Shown: in pieces, positions 23,527 to 31,763 of the stretch
Layout of the letters: the number at the start of each line of letters is the position of its first letter
Numbering within the stretch: the first letter of the stretch is position 1
The notes under the pieces: model-generated
The model's input: only the letters and a program-made list of their open reading frames with translations
What the model was told of the DNA's origin: nothing
Database searches by the model: none
Made by a program: the position numbers and the translations under genes
Source of the DNA: Chloroflexales bacterium ZM16-3
GTDB lineage: Bacteria; Chloroflexota; Chloroflexia; Chloroflexales; Chloroflexaceae
Direction of reading: 5' to 3'
Assembly (NCBI GenBank): GCA_004138175.2
Contig: RYFE02000034.1
Coordinates: forward strand, 1-59,491
Length of the DNA stretch: 59,491 bases

Positions 23527-25524
23527 CTACTGCCGCGCCGGTCGATCACCGGCGGCCCCCTCAACCAGCACGCCGCTGCGGTACGCCTCAACCAGCTTGC
23601 GCAGATCCTCAAGCTGACCCTTCAGCATTGCACCAGTATCGGTGTTCGCGATCAGCACGCGCTGCGGGAAGCTGGCGATTAGCTCCGTCTGCGGGGCGGC
23701 GTCCTGGCGCTGGGCGATCATCTCGTCGGGTGAGGTGAAGGCGCTGTGCGCGGCTAGGGCCATCTCGTGAGAGTTGCCGATCAGGGTGTAGCCGGCGATA
23801 CCGGTGACCGACTGGTAGGGCACGCTCATGCCGCCGTCGATCACGATCAGCTTGCCGCCCGCCATCATCGGCCGCTCGCCCTTGCGCACCTTCACCGGCG
23901 TGTGCCCGTTGATGATGTGGCCGTGATCCGGGTCGCCGCCGAATGCCGTCAGGATGCGCCGACAGAAACCCTCGTCGTAGCGCAGGTCGTAGTACGGCCC
24001 CTTTGGCTCATCGTGGGTGGCCTTGTCGGCCACAAAGTAGCGCTCGAAGGTGGTCATGCGCAGGCGGCCGAAGAGCGGCGAGAGCGGGCCGCACCAGAGG
24101 TACCACATCGAGTCCTGGCCGTTCTGGCGCGACTCCGGGTTGTGGCTGAAGTAGGCGGCGCGGGCCATCTGCTCGTAGCGGGCCAGCAGGGCCGGCCCGG
24201 ACAGCTGCTCGCCGCCCAGCGGGAACTCGATAAAGTCGCCGGCCTCGTCCACCGGCAGGCAGCCGTGGAACTTGAGGTTGCCATCCTGCACCTGAAACAT
24301 GTTGCCGTAGCTGTAGAGGAAGCGGATGTGCTCCTGGAGCCGCGCCGAGTGCTGGAACTGGTAGCGCAGATCCTCGACCACGGCGGCCTCACCCTCGCTC
24401 AGCGCCGCCGTGTCCTGCGGGTCGAGAGTGGGCCAGTGTGAGTCGAGCAGCGGGTGGCTCTGCCCGTAGACGTTTACCGTCCCGGTCGCCAGGTCGATCT
24501 GATCGAGCTGGAGCCGGTCATCCATCGCATACTCGGGGTGGCGGCGGATGATCTGGGCGTCCAGCTTAAACTGGATGATCGATATGGCCTTGTGCATACG
24601 GGCGACCGACTCGGCCGTATAGTCCTCGAACGATGGGCCGTGCTTGGGCTGAAACCGGGCGCAGGGGTCATCGGCGTATGCCTCGTTGGCGAAGTCCATC
24701 AGGCGGCGCAGGCTGATGCTATAGCCGTCGAGCAGCGTCTCCAGGTTGCCGTAGCGCAGGGAGATGCGTATAACATTGGCGATCATGGCATCGCCGCCGC
24801 TGGCGGCGGCCATCCAGATCACATCGTGGTTGCCCCACTGGATGGAGACATAGTGGTAGGCCATCAGGCGGTCCATCACCTTCTCGGCGGCTGGCCCGCG
24901 GTCGAAGATATCGCCCAGGATGTAGAGCCGATCAACCACGAGGTTCTGGATCAGGTAGGCCAGGGTGATGATCGCATTCTCGCCCTCGCCAAGCTCGACG
25001 ATCGAGGTGACGATGCTGTGGTAGTAGCGCTCCTTCTGCTGGTTGTCGGACTGGCTCTCGCTGAGCAGCTCCTCCAGGATATAGGCCAGCTGGGGGTGGA
25101 GGCGCTTCCGCATCTTACTGCGGGTGTACTTCTGGGCGGCGGTGCGGGCCACCCGCACCATATGGGCGATGGTCGTCGCCATCCAGTCGTGCGGGTCGTC
25201 GAGGGTGGCCATCGTCTGGCGCAGCTTCTTCTCGGGGTAGTAGATCAGCATCGCCAGATCGACCTGCTGCTGGCGCGGCATCTCGATGCCGAAGGTCTGG
25301 CCGATCTTGCGGCGGATGGCCCCCGAGGCGTGGCGCAGGATGTGGTCGAACTGCTCGTAGGCGCCGTGGATGTCCGAGATGTAGTGGTCAGTGCCCTTGG
25401 GCAGGGCGAGGATGGCGCTCAGGTTGATCATCTCGGTGTGGGCGGCAGTGATGGTCGGGTAGCGCCGGCTGAGCAGCTGGAGCAGCCGCAGCTCCTGGGG
25501 GTCGTAGGCAATCGGCACAATCAT
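23527..25524 (-). CDS. fbp: Fructose-1,6-bisphosphatase, class III
   Basis: A 665-residue cytoplasmic gluconeogenic phosphatase converting fructose 1,6-bisphosphate to fructose 6-phosphate. The Firmicutes-type class III (FBPase_2) fold is shown by its metallophosphatase motifs YISDIHGAYEQF, YILGDIFDRGP and QWGNHDVIWMAA, with INGHTPVKVRKGE further on; length is normal for the class. The ATG at 25524 (MIVPIAYDPQE) follows GAGGGA; an upstream TTG is unlikely. It is downstream of the DUF5995 gene on the same strand. Confidence 0.92.
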   Translation of the reverse strand: MIVPIAYDPQELRLLQLLSRRYPTITAAHTEMINLSAILALPKGTDHYISDIHGAYEQFDHILRHASGAIRRKIGQTFGIEMPRQQQVDLAMLIYYPEKKLRQTMATLDDPHDWMATTIAHMVRVARTAAQKYTRSKMRKRLHPQLAYILEELLSESQSDNQQKERYYHSIVTSIVELGEGENAIITLAYLIQNLVVDRLYILGDIFDRGPAAEKVMDRLMAYHYVSIQWGNHDVIWMAAASGGDAMIANVIRISLRYGNLETLLDGYSISLRRLMDFANEAYADDPCARFQPKHGPSFEDYTAESVARMHKAISIIQFKLDAQIIRRHPEYAMDDRLQLDQIDLATGTVNVYGQSHPLLDSHWPTLDPQDTAALSEGEAAVVEDLRYQFQHSARLQEHIRFLYSYGNMFQVQDGNLKFHGCLPVDEAGDFIEFPLGGEQLSGPALLARYEQMARAAYFSHNPESRQNGQDSMWYLWCGPLSPLFGRLRMTTFERYFVADKATHDEPKGPYYDLRYDEGFCRRILTAFGGDPDHGHIINGHTPVKVRKGERPMMAGGKLIVIDGGMSVPYQSVTGIAGYTLIGNSHEMALAAHSAFTSPDEMIAQRQDAAPQTELIASFPQRVLIANTDTGAMLKGQLEDLRKLVEAYRSGVLVEGAAGDRPARQ

Positions 25525-25583
25525 CGTATCCCTCAACCTCTGTACTATCGATGCATGCTAGGCACCAACACCCAGCAAATACA

Positions 25584-26336
25584 CTAGATCATCTTGAGCC
25601 GGCTGAGCCAGCGCAGAGGGTAGCCGAAGACGCGCGCGCCGATCTCGCCGCCATCGCGCAGCAGCTGGATGCGGCGCATGGCGCTCGTATCGGCCCGGCG
25701 GCGCAGCTCCAGCCGCTCGACCATGTCGGGCATCTCGACAATGGTGATCGCCTGGCCCCAGACATCGGCGCGCCAGTTACGCAGCAGCCGCGCGGTACAC
25801 CACTCGTCCAGCGGGCCGCACATCAGGTCGGCCAGGCCCATCAGGCGGGCGTAGGGGGCCACCACCTCGTCCTGCACGCGGTCGATCGTCTCGGCGATCA
25901 CCGCGTTCACCTCGCAGTAGTCGGCGTAGCGCTCGGCCCGCTTCTCGGCGGCCAGGTCTTCCCACTCCGGCCCGAGCATGTCGGCTATCACCAGCACCAG
26001 GTCGCAGTTAATATGCGCGTTCACGCCGAGCAGCAGGCTCTGCACCACCGGGGTGCCCGGCTGGCGGGCCGTGTCGTAGGCCAACCGCCAGACCTGGGGC
26101 AGCCCTACGTCGCCGGAATCGTAGGCGTCGAGGGCCGCAAAGTAGTAGCCGGCGAAGTTATGGATGAGGTCGCGCACCCAGTCGCGGTCGGCGAAGCGGC
26201 CCGCCTCAAGCCCGGCGAACATGTTGGCCGTCATCAGGCTGTAGCATGAGAGGAACACCGCGCGGCGGTCGTCGGCGGCCTCCCAGCGGGCGATCTGCTC
26301 GGCCATGCGTGCGGAGAGCGGGCTGGTGTGTGGCAT
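25584..26336 (-). CDS. DUF5995 family protein
   Basis: A 250-residue soluble helical protein. LLLGVNAHINCDLVLVI matches the histidine-asparagine signature of DUF5995, and FLSCYSLMTANM plus the C-terminal WGQAITI region fit the rest of the domain. Function is unknown. It lies between the F420-related nitroreductase (22 bases upstream) and fbp, all on the minus strand, so it may be co-transcribed with the F420 genes. Confidence 0.65.
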   Translation of the reverse strand: MPHTSPLSARMAEQIARWEAADDRRAVFLSCYSLMTANMFAGLEAGRFADRDWVRDLIHNFAGYYFAALDAYDSGDVGLPQVWRLAYDTARQPGTPVVQSLLLGVNAHINCDLVLVIADMLGPEWEDLAAEKRAERYADYCEVNAVIAETIDRVQDEVVAPYARLMGLADLMCGPLDEWCTARLLRNWRADVWGQAITIVEMPDMVERLELRRRADTSAMRRIQLLRDGGEIGARVFGYPLRWLSRLKMI

Positions 26337-26358
26337 ATGATCTCAGCTTCCAGGAAGT

Positions 26359-26961
26359 TCACTCCCATCGTACCACAAGCTCATCGAGTGGGCGGCGCGG
26401 GCGACGGACGGGGTCTTTGGCGGCGAGGCCGACGGGGATAAGCGCGTGGGGGTGCATGGTCGGCGCGAGATCGAGGGCGGCGCGCACGGTGTCGGGGCAG
26501 AAGAGTGGGGCGCACATCCAGCCCGTGTCGAGCCCCTGGGCGAAGGCGGCCAGGAGCATGTTCTGGATGGCGCAGCCCAAGCTCTGGATGGCCATGGTCG
26601 TCTCGGCGGCCTGGCGGCCTTCGTCGGGGTAGACATCCAGATCCTCCAGGTAGAGGCAAGGCACGATGATCGCCGGCGCGCCGGTGATGCGCTCCTGCGA
26701 CTTGCGGTGGCGCAGGGCGATGGTGGCGGCATCCTGGCCGTCGAGGGCCAGCTGGGCGCGCCACTCCGCGCCCATGGCGTCGGCCAGGCGCGCCTTCAGC
26801 GCGTCGCGGGTGATGACGGCGAAGCGCCATGGCTGGCGGCCGTGGGGCGAGGGTGCCCAGCCGGCGGCCTCGATGATCTGCTCAAGCTGCGTGCGGCTGG
26901 GCGGCTCAGGCCGGAAGGCGCGCACCGAGCGGCGGCCGCGGATAATGTCCATCATGTCCAT
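26359..26961 (-). CDS. Nitroreductase-family protein, FbiB C-terminal-like
   Basis: A 200-residue FMN-binding nitroreductase. IIRGRRSVRAFRPEP, AAGWAPSPHGRQPWRF and AIQSLGCAIQNMLLAAFAQGLDTGWM are the family's flavin contacts. It is 15 bases downstream of cofE; in actinobacteria these two activities are fused in FbiB, where the nitroreductase half reduces dehydro-F420-0. The adjacent split arrangement argues for the same job here. I chose the ATG at 26961 (MDMMDIIRGRRS) over a TTG two codons upstream. Confidence 0.75.
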   Translation of the reverse strand: MDMMDIIRGRRSVRAFRPEPPSRTQLEQIIEAAGWAPSPHGRQPWRFAVITRDALKARLADAMGAEWRAQLALDGQDAATIALRHRKSQERITGAPAIIVPCLYLEDLDVYPDEGRQAAETTMAIQSLGCAIQNMLLAAFAQGLDTGWMCAPLFCPDTVRAALDLAPTMHPHALIPVGLAAKDPVRRPRRPLDELVVRWE

Positions 26962-26976
26962 ACTCAACCCCCAACC

Positions 26977-27735
26977 CTACCGAAACAGGTCAAACCTCGG
27001 GTCGCGCAGAAGCTGGCGGGCGCTGGCGGTGTCGCTGGGGGTGAAAGGGAATCCGCGCACAATCGCCACAGGCACGGCGTCGATCTTGCCCATCACCAGC
27101 TCGGCGGCCCCGGCGATCTCGTCGGCGACAGCGATCAGGGTGGCGTGCATCGTGTAGCCGTAGGGGTCGTCCACGCCGGCGTAGTCGCTCAGGGGCAGCA
27201 TGCCCGCCACGCCGATCGCCACATTCACCTGGCCGTCGCGCCAGGGCCGCCCGAAGGTGTCAGAGATGATCACCGCCGGGGCGACCCCGGCGCGATCAAG
27301 GAAGGCGGCGCGTAGCTGGGCCGCGCTGCGGTCGGAGTCCTCGGGGAGCAGGCAGACCACCCTGCCCCCGGCGACGTTCGACTCGTCCACGCCGCTGTTG
27401 GCGCAGATCTGGCCATCGCGGGTCTCGGTGATCAGCACGCCGTTGGCCATCTTCACGATGCGGCGGCTCTCGCGCAGCACCACCTCCTGAAAGTGGGCAT
27501 CCTTGCGGGCCGTCTCGGCGATCTGGCGGGCGAACGCGGAAGGCTCCACCGTCTCCGGGTCCACCAGGCGGCCCTCGGCCTTGGAGACAACCTTCTGGGT
27601 GACGACGAGCACATCGCCGGGGGCGATAGCTTGGCCGCCCTGGGTGATCGCGTCGAGGATCATGCCGGCGAGGTCGTCTCCGGGGCGCACCTCGCCGATG
27701 CCGCGCACGGGGATGATCCGGATCTCATCAGTCAT
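26977..27735 (-). CDS. cofE: Coenzyme F420-0:L-glutamate ligase
   Basis: A 252-residue GTP-dependent ligase that adds glutamate to F420-0. PVRGIGEVRPGDDLAGMI, DVLVVTQKVVSKAEGRLV, NSGVDESNV and IISDTFGRPWRDGQVNVAIGVAG are CofE signatures covering the metal and nucleotide sites. The ATG at 27735 follows GGAGGG. It heads a minus-strand run with the nitroreductase and DUF5995 genes, and diverges from an OsmC gene. Other F420 genes (cofC, cofD, fbiC) are not in the window. Confidence 0.9.
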   Translation of the reverse strand: MTDEIRIIPVRGIGEVRPGDDLAGMILDAITQGGQAIAPGDVLVVTQKVVSKAEGRLVDPETVEPSAFARQIAETARKDAHFQEVVLRESRRIVKMANGVLITETRDGQICANSGVDESNVAGGRVVCLLPEDSDRSAAQLRAAFLDRAGVAPAVIISDTFGRPWRDGQVNVAIGVAGMLPLSDYAGVDDPYGYTMHATLIAVADEIAGAAELVMGKIDAVPVAIVRGFPFTPSDTASARQLLRDPRFDLFR

Positions 27736-27838
27736 AGAGGAAACCCTCCGCTGCGCTGGGGGCGAAGTGCGCTGCAACCCAACTCGCGATACAATACAAG
27801 CGCATCCATGTAATCCTGTTAGCGCAAAGGAGCGAACA

Positions 27839-28279
27839 ATGGCAGAGTTTCACCGAGGCGCGGACTCAACCTGGCGCGGCGACCTAAAAAGCGGCGCGGG
27901 AGTGGCCTCCACAGAGAGCGGCGCCCTGTCGGATCTCAAGATCACCTACGTCTCGCGCTTCGAGAACGGCGGCGGCAGCAACCCAGAGGAGCTGATCGGC
28001 GCGGCCCACGCGGCATGCTACAGCATGTACCTCTCGGCCATACTCAGCGGCGCGGGCCATGTGCCCGACTCGGTGGCCACAAAGGCTCGCGTGACCCTGC
28101 TGGTCGGCGAGGGCGGGCCGAAGATCACACGGATTCATCTGGCAACCGAGGGCGCGGTGCCGGGAATCGACGCGGCCACCTTCCAGAAGTTCGCCGACGA
28201 GGCCAAGGTCGGCTGCCCAGTCTCTAAGCTGCTGGCCCCTGGCCTAGAGGAGATGACCCTAGAGGCGACGCTGCTTTAG
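27839..28279 (+). CDS. OsmC/Ohr-family peroxiredoxin
   Basis: A 146-residue cytoplasmic thiol peroxidase that detoxifies organic hydroperoxides. Both catalytic cysteines are in place: AAHAACYSMYL (peroxidatic) and VGCPVSKLL (resolving). The N-terminal STWRGDLKSGAG and SRFENGGGSNPEELI segments fit OsmC more than Ohr. AAAGGAG precedes the ATG, and TACAAT at 27790-27795 is a plausible -10 without a clear -35. It is divergent from cofE and convergent with mtnP. Confidence 0.88.
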   Translation: MAEFHRGADSTWRGDLKSGAGVASTESGALSDLKITYVSRFENGGGSNPEELIGAAHAACYSMYLSAILSGAGHVPDSVATKARVTLLVGEGGPKITRIHLATEGAVPGIDAATFQKFADEAKVGCPVSKLLAPGLEEMTLEATLL

Positions 28280-28280
28280 T

Positions 28281-28346
28281 GTTGAATGTTGAATGCTGAA
28301 TGTTGAATGGCCTACATTCAGCATTCAGCATTCAACATTCAACATT
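28281..28346. terminator. Heptad-repeat hairpin between convergent genes
   Basis: GTTGAAT-type heptads (28281-28308) are followed by inverted ATTCAAC/ATTCAGC heptads (28316-28346). The repeat begins two bases after the OsmC stop and ends next to the mtnP stop, so it can serve as a bidirectional terminator. Confidence 0.75.
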
Positions 28347-28347
28347 A

Positions 28348-29211
28348 CTACAGGTACTTCCCGGCGATCAGCGCCAGGCGCTCCTTCACCTCGGGGGTGA
28401 TGCGGGCGCGGTCGGTGATGATCGCGGTGGCGAGGGCGCTGTGGGCCGGGCTAGCGAAATCATCGCCGATGCGGGCCACAGCCTGGGCCACGATGCGCTG
28501 GGAGAGGGCCGCGTTCGCTTGGAGCACCGCCACCACCGCATCCACCGTCACCGAATCGTGTCCGGTGTGCCAGCAGTCATAGTCCGTCACCATCGCCAGG
28601 GTAGCGTAGGCGATCTCGGCCTCGCGGGCCAGCTTGGCCTCGGGCAGCGCCGTCATACCGATCAGGTCGTGGCCACGGCGGCGGTTCTCCTCGCTCTCGG
28701 CCAGGGTCGAGAAGGCCGGCCCCTCCATCACCACCATAGTGCTGCCCTGGTGAATGGTGGCCCCGGCGGCCTGCGCGGAGACGTAGAGGATCTGGCTGAG
28801 GGCCGAGCAGAAGGGCTTGTCGAAGGCGATATGGGCGACGATCCCCTGATCAAAGAAGGTCGTCGCGCGCCCGCCCTTGGTGCGGTCAAAGAGCTGGTCG
28901 GGGATCACCACGTGGCCGGGGGCGTACTCCTCGCGCAGCGACCCGACGGCGCTGACCGAGATCAGGGCGCGCACGCCCAGCTGCTTGAAGGCGTGGATGT
29001 TGGCCCGGTTGGGCAGCTCGCTAGGGTTCAGGCGGTGGCCACGCCCGTGGCGGGGCAGGAAGGCAACCCGCCGCCCGGCCAGGGTGCCAATCACAAACGC
29101 GTCGCTCGGGTCGCCGTAGGGTGTCTCTAAGCGCAGCTCCTCAACCTCGGTGAGCCCGCCCATCGCGTAGAGCCCACTCCCGCCAATCACGCCGATGGTG
29201 GCCTGTGTCAT
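28348..29211 (-). CDS. mtnP: S-methyl-5'-thioadenosine phosphorylase
   Basis: A 287-residue enzyme splitting methylthioadenosine into adenine and methylthioribose 1-phosphate in the methionine salvage pathway. IGVIGGSGLY is the phosphate-binding start, LPRHGRGHRLNPSELPNRANI is a strong family signature, and VVMEGPAFSTLAES and IGMTALPEAKLAREAEI complete the nucleoside site. It is a single gene, bounded by hairpins on both sides. Confidence 0.93.
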   Translation of the reverse strand: MTQATIGVIGGSGLYAMGGLTEVEELRLETPYGDPSDAFVIGTLAGRRVAFLPRHGRGHRLNPSELPNRANIHAFKQLGVRALISVSAVGSLREEYAPGHVVIPDQLFDRTKGGRATTFFDQGIVAHIAFDKPFCSALSQILYVSAQAAGATIHQGSTMVVMEGPAFSTLAESEENRRRGHDLIGMTALPEAKLAREAEIAYATLAMVTDYDCWHTGHDSVTVDAVVAVLQANAALSQRIVAQAVARIGDDFASPAHSALATAIITDRARITPEVKERLALIAGKYL

Positions 29212-29289
29212 CGTATCCGCTCCTTAGGGCTATAGCTGAATGCCGATGAGAGTATAGCGCAAGAATCCAAAATGCAAAATGCCATCATG

Positions 29290-29350
29290 AGGAGGGGCAA
29301 CGTATTCGGCTGGCTCGCTAAGCGAGCCAGCCGAATACGTTGCCCCTCCT
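29290..29350. terminator. 61-bp near-perfect palindrome
   Basis: Two 30-base arms (from AGGAGGGGCAACGTATTCGG) are exact complements around a single A. It lies between the mtnP start and the cytochrome stop (both minus), so it would act as the cytochrome terminator. Its perfection over 30 pairs is unusual even here. Confidence 0.8.
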
Positions 29351-29363
29351 GGCGCAAGAGGTT

Positions 29364-29915
29364 CTACTTGAGGGTCGAGAGCAGATCGAGGATGGTCTCT
29401 AGCTCCTCGGGCTTGAGCCGAGTCTTAAAATCTCTCGTCATCACAAAATCGACGCACGGGCCGGTCGGGCACTCAGCGGCCACATAGGCGGAGGGAGTCA
29501 AGATCGACTCTTGCAGATAGTCTCTGGCGGTGGTCGCTTTACCCGTTGCCTTATACGCATCCGTCGTGATTGTGTCGGCAGCCCGCGTGAAGATATGGGT
29601 AAGGTTCGGCCCGATGATCCCAATCGCCTCGGGGATCGAGTCGATCGCGTGGCAGCCAACACAGCCCTGGGCAATGATCAGCTCCTTGGCGGCGGCCAGT
29701 CGCTCCGGGGCGATGGTCGGAATCACCTCAACTGTCGGGGTGGGCGGGGTGGGCGGGGCGGGCGGGGCGGGCGGGGCGGTGTTCTGCGCCGTCGCGGTTC
29801 CGTTCTGGCCGCAGCCAGCCATCAGCACCACGCAGAGTAGCCCCAGGCAGGCCGACAAGACAAACGTCGATAGCTTTTTGTAGAGCGCTGTTCGCTTCAA
29901 GGTTTTGCTCTCCAT
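29364..29915 (-). CDS. Monoheme c-type cytochrome lipoprotein
   Basis: A 183-residue exported electron carrier. The hydrophobic segment FVLSACLGLLCVVLMAGC ends in a lipobox cysteine, so it should be anchored to the outer face of the membrane. A proline-rich linker leads to a small cytochrome c domain with the heme site CVGCH near residue 87 and a distal methionine candidate in FVMTRDF. Cysteines AECPTGPC near the end could form a disulfide. A diheme cytochrome lipoprotein gene lies 83 bases upstream on the same strand, suggesting a shared respiratory role. Confidence 0.8.
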   Translation of the reverse strand: MESKTLKRTALYKKLSTFVLSACLGLLCVVLMAGCGQNGTATAQNTAPPAPPAPPTPPTPTVEVIPTIAPERLAAAKELIIAQGCVGCHAIDSIPEAIGIIGPNLTHIFTRAADTITTDAYKATGKATTARDYLQESILTPSAYVAAECPTGPCVDFVMTRDFKTRLKPEELETILDLLSTLK

Positions 29916-29953
29916 TGTGTGTGTAAATCTACGTCAGCTACAGGTGAGGGTGT

Positions 29954-29974
29954 GGGGGCGGCAGAGCCGCCCCC
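29954..29974. terminator. GC hairpin after diheme cytochrome gene
   Basis: GGGGGCGGC and GCCGCCCCC pair around AGA between the two cytochrome genes. It is placed to attenuate or end the diheme cytochrome transcript on the minus strand. On the plus strand it is followed by TTTT. Confidence 0.55.
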
Positions 29975-29998
29975 AGACTATTTTGGCGGCAGGGTGTG

Positions 29999-31177
29999 CT
30001 ACGGCGTCGCCGTCGGTACCGGTGCCGGCGGCACAAAGGGCGGCACCGGATCTCCCTTGGGACCCAGACTCTTCAGGAAGGCGTAGACCGAGCGCAGGTC
30101 CTTCTCGTTGAACTGGTGCAGGGCGAACCAGGGCATCGTCGGGTTGACCGTGCGCGTGTGCATCATGCTCACGAACTCCTCCTCGGTGTAGTTCTGCGGG
30201 ACCAGGCGCAGGTTCGCCGAGTAGACCGTACCATAATTGCCGGACTGCTTGCGGCCACCCATCAGCCAGTCGTCCTTGGGGGTGGTCTCTGTCCAGTTGG
30301 CGACGCCGGTTGTGCGATCAGCGGTGTGGCAGCTGTTGCAGCGGCCAACCCAGATGATATACTCGCCGGCCAGTTCGGGAGAGGGGCCTGAGACAAACGC
30401 CTCAGACGGGGCGGTCACAATCTTATCCGGCGCGAGCAGATCCGGGCGCGGCGTGGCGGTCGGGGCCACGACGGCGGGTGCCGCCGGGGCGGCCGTCGCG
30501 GTCGGGAGGGCGGGATCGACGGTCGGAACCGGCGTCAAGGTCGCCATAACCGGTTGAACCTCACCCATCGGCCCCAGGCTCTTCAGGAAGCTGTAGATCG
30601 AGGCCAGGTCCTGATCATTGATCCCGTGGAAGTAGTTCCAGGGCATGCGCGGGTTCTCGCGCGTCTTGAACCACTGCTGGAACTCCTCCAGGGTTGCCTT
30701 TTCGGGCACCAGGCGCAGGTTGGCCGAGTAGGTCAGGCCGGCGGGGTTGACGTTCCGCTCGCCGCCCATCAGCCAGTTCTCCATCGGGATACGGCCCTCG
30801 TAGGGGCGTGTGCCCCAGCCGGGGGAGTGGCAGTCGTTGCAGTTGCCGAGCCAGCCGATGATGTACATGCCGGCGCGCTCAGGCGTGTCGGCTGAGACAA
30901 AGACGCCTGGGGGAGCCTTCAGAATCACGTCGGCCAGTGCGGCGGTGGCCTCCGCCGAGGGCGCGGCAGCGGCAGCGGTGGGGACATCGGTGGGCGGGAC
31001 ATCGGTGGGCGGGACATCGGTGGGCGGGACATCGGTGGGCGGAACAGTGGCCACTGCCGCAGCCGTGGCTTCCGGGACCGGGGAGGGCTGCACCGCAGCT
31101 GGCGATGTGCCACAGGCGGTGGCCATGATGGCGAACAGGACTCCGACGAAGCCAGGGACTAGCAACGAGCGTCTCAA
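29999..31177 (-). CDS. Diheme c-type cytochrome lipoprotein
   Basis: A protein of about 392 residues with two cytochrome c domains in tandem, with heme sites CNDCH and CNSCH. Each domain carries the same pattern (ENWLMGGERN or DDWLMGGRKQ, then TYSANLRLVP/VYSANLRLVP and RMPWNYFH/TMPWFALH, the methionine being a likely axial ligand), so the two halves arose by duplication. The signal sequence ends in a lipobox (IMATAC). A linker after it holds four PPTDV repeats encoded by 15-bp tandem repeats. I prefer a TTG start at 31177 with AAGGAG six bases upstream; a GTG at 31234 is possible. It probably donates or accepts electrons at the outer membrane face of the cytoplasmic membrane. Confidence 0.8.
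   Translation of the reverse strand: MRRSLLVPGFVGVLFAIMATACGTSPAAVQPSPVPEATAAAVATVPPTDVPPTDVPPTDVPPTDVPTAAAAAPSAEATAALADVILKAPPGVFVSADTPERAGMYIIGWLGNCNDCHSPGWGTRPYEGRIPMENWLMGGERNVNPAGLTYSANLRLVPEKATLEEFQQWFKTRENPRMPWNYFHGINDQDLASIYSFLKSLGPMGEVQPVMATLTPVPTVDPALPTATAAPAAPAVVAPTATPRPDLLAPDKIVTAPSEAFVSGPSPELAGEYIIWVGRCNSCHTADRTTGVANWTETTPKDDWLMGGRKQSGNYGTVYSANLRLVPQNYTEEEFVSMMHTRTVNPTMPWFALHQFNEKDLRSVYAFLKSLGPKGDPVPPFVPPAPVPTATP
30991..31050. repeat. 15-bp tandem repeat encoding PPTDV
   Basis: Four tandem copies of a unit containing GGTGGGCGGGACATC encode PPTDV repeats in the linker just after the lipobox of the diheme cytochrome. Unlike the heptads, the unit length is a multiple of three, so copy-number change would stay in frame. 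Confidence 0.75.
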
Positions 31178-31442
31178 GCCTCTCTCCTTCCTTGTGCTCC
31201 CTGCTCCTGCATTGGAGCAAGCTGACACGGACACAGGGCAACCAGCAACGTAACATCTCAGCAGGTTGCCCCCATGCCGAGCTGTCGGAAGAAGATCGGG
31301 GATGTCCGATGCTGCAGCCTACGTATAGATCTGCAAGCTATGAGTGTGATTACTTTATGAGAAGATTTTAAGAAACTGCTATGAAATAGCCATCATTAGG
31401 TGAATTATCAACAACGTGTGGTTGTGGTTTTTTAATATATCC

Positions 31443-31470
31443 TTGCGCTACTCATATTTTCTGATACAAT
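31443..31470 (+). promoter_or_regulatory. Promoter of candidate RNA gene
   Basis: TTGCGC and TACAAT are separated by 16 bases, with TGA before the -10. It lies in an AT-rich stretch (31330-31500). A second TATAAT at 31492-31497 has no matching -35. Confidence 0.5.
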
Positions 31471-31476
31471 GTAGTG

Positions 31477-31747
31477 TTACACTGCTAGAGATATAATCTG
31501 CCTCAGTGATACCCTGCTGTATAGCGCTGCGCCCCTGGATCACACCGGTAACACACCGCACATGCCCCGCACGACCGCAAGACTCGCCTGTGCGGTATCG
31601 CCCGCCCGTATACGAGCCGGGCACGCGCATCGGCTATCCTGAGCGGCTGTGGTATGCTTAGCTTGGGCGGTTAAGACAAGGCTTTATAGCGGCGGGCAGA
31701 ACCATACCCAAACCAAACGCCCAGCCTGACTCAGGCTGGGCGTTTGG
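31477..31747 (+). ncRNA. Candidate structured noncoding RNA or long leader
   Basis: No coding frame of note fills 31235-31763. Downstream of the promoter candidate, TCTGCC (near 31497) can pair with GGCAGA (near 31696), CGCCC with GGGCG inside it, and ACCGCACA with TGTGCGGT forms an internal 8-bp hairpin. The segment ends with a strong hairpin at 31713-31747 (17-base arms from CCAAACGCCCAGCCTGA, one-base loop) 16 bases before the next start codon. It could be a roughly 270-nt RNA gene or a leader with an attenuator. I could not match RNase P, SRP, tmRNA or 6S consensus motifs. Confidence 0.35.
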
Positions 31748-31763
31748 CGATCTGAGGCATACT

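Noticed and set aside
24454..25587. 377-codon plus-strand frame opposite fbp
   Set aside because: It is antisense to class III fructose bisphosphatase motifs and has no domain of its own.
31477..31747. RNase P RNA, SRP RNA, tmRNA or 6S RNA identity for the 31.5-kb segment
   Set aside because: The conserved strings of RNase P, SRP and tmRNA were not found; 6S-like pairing is only partial.
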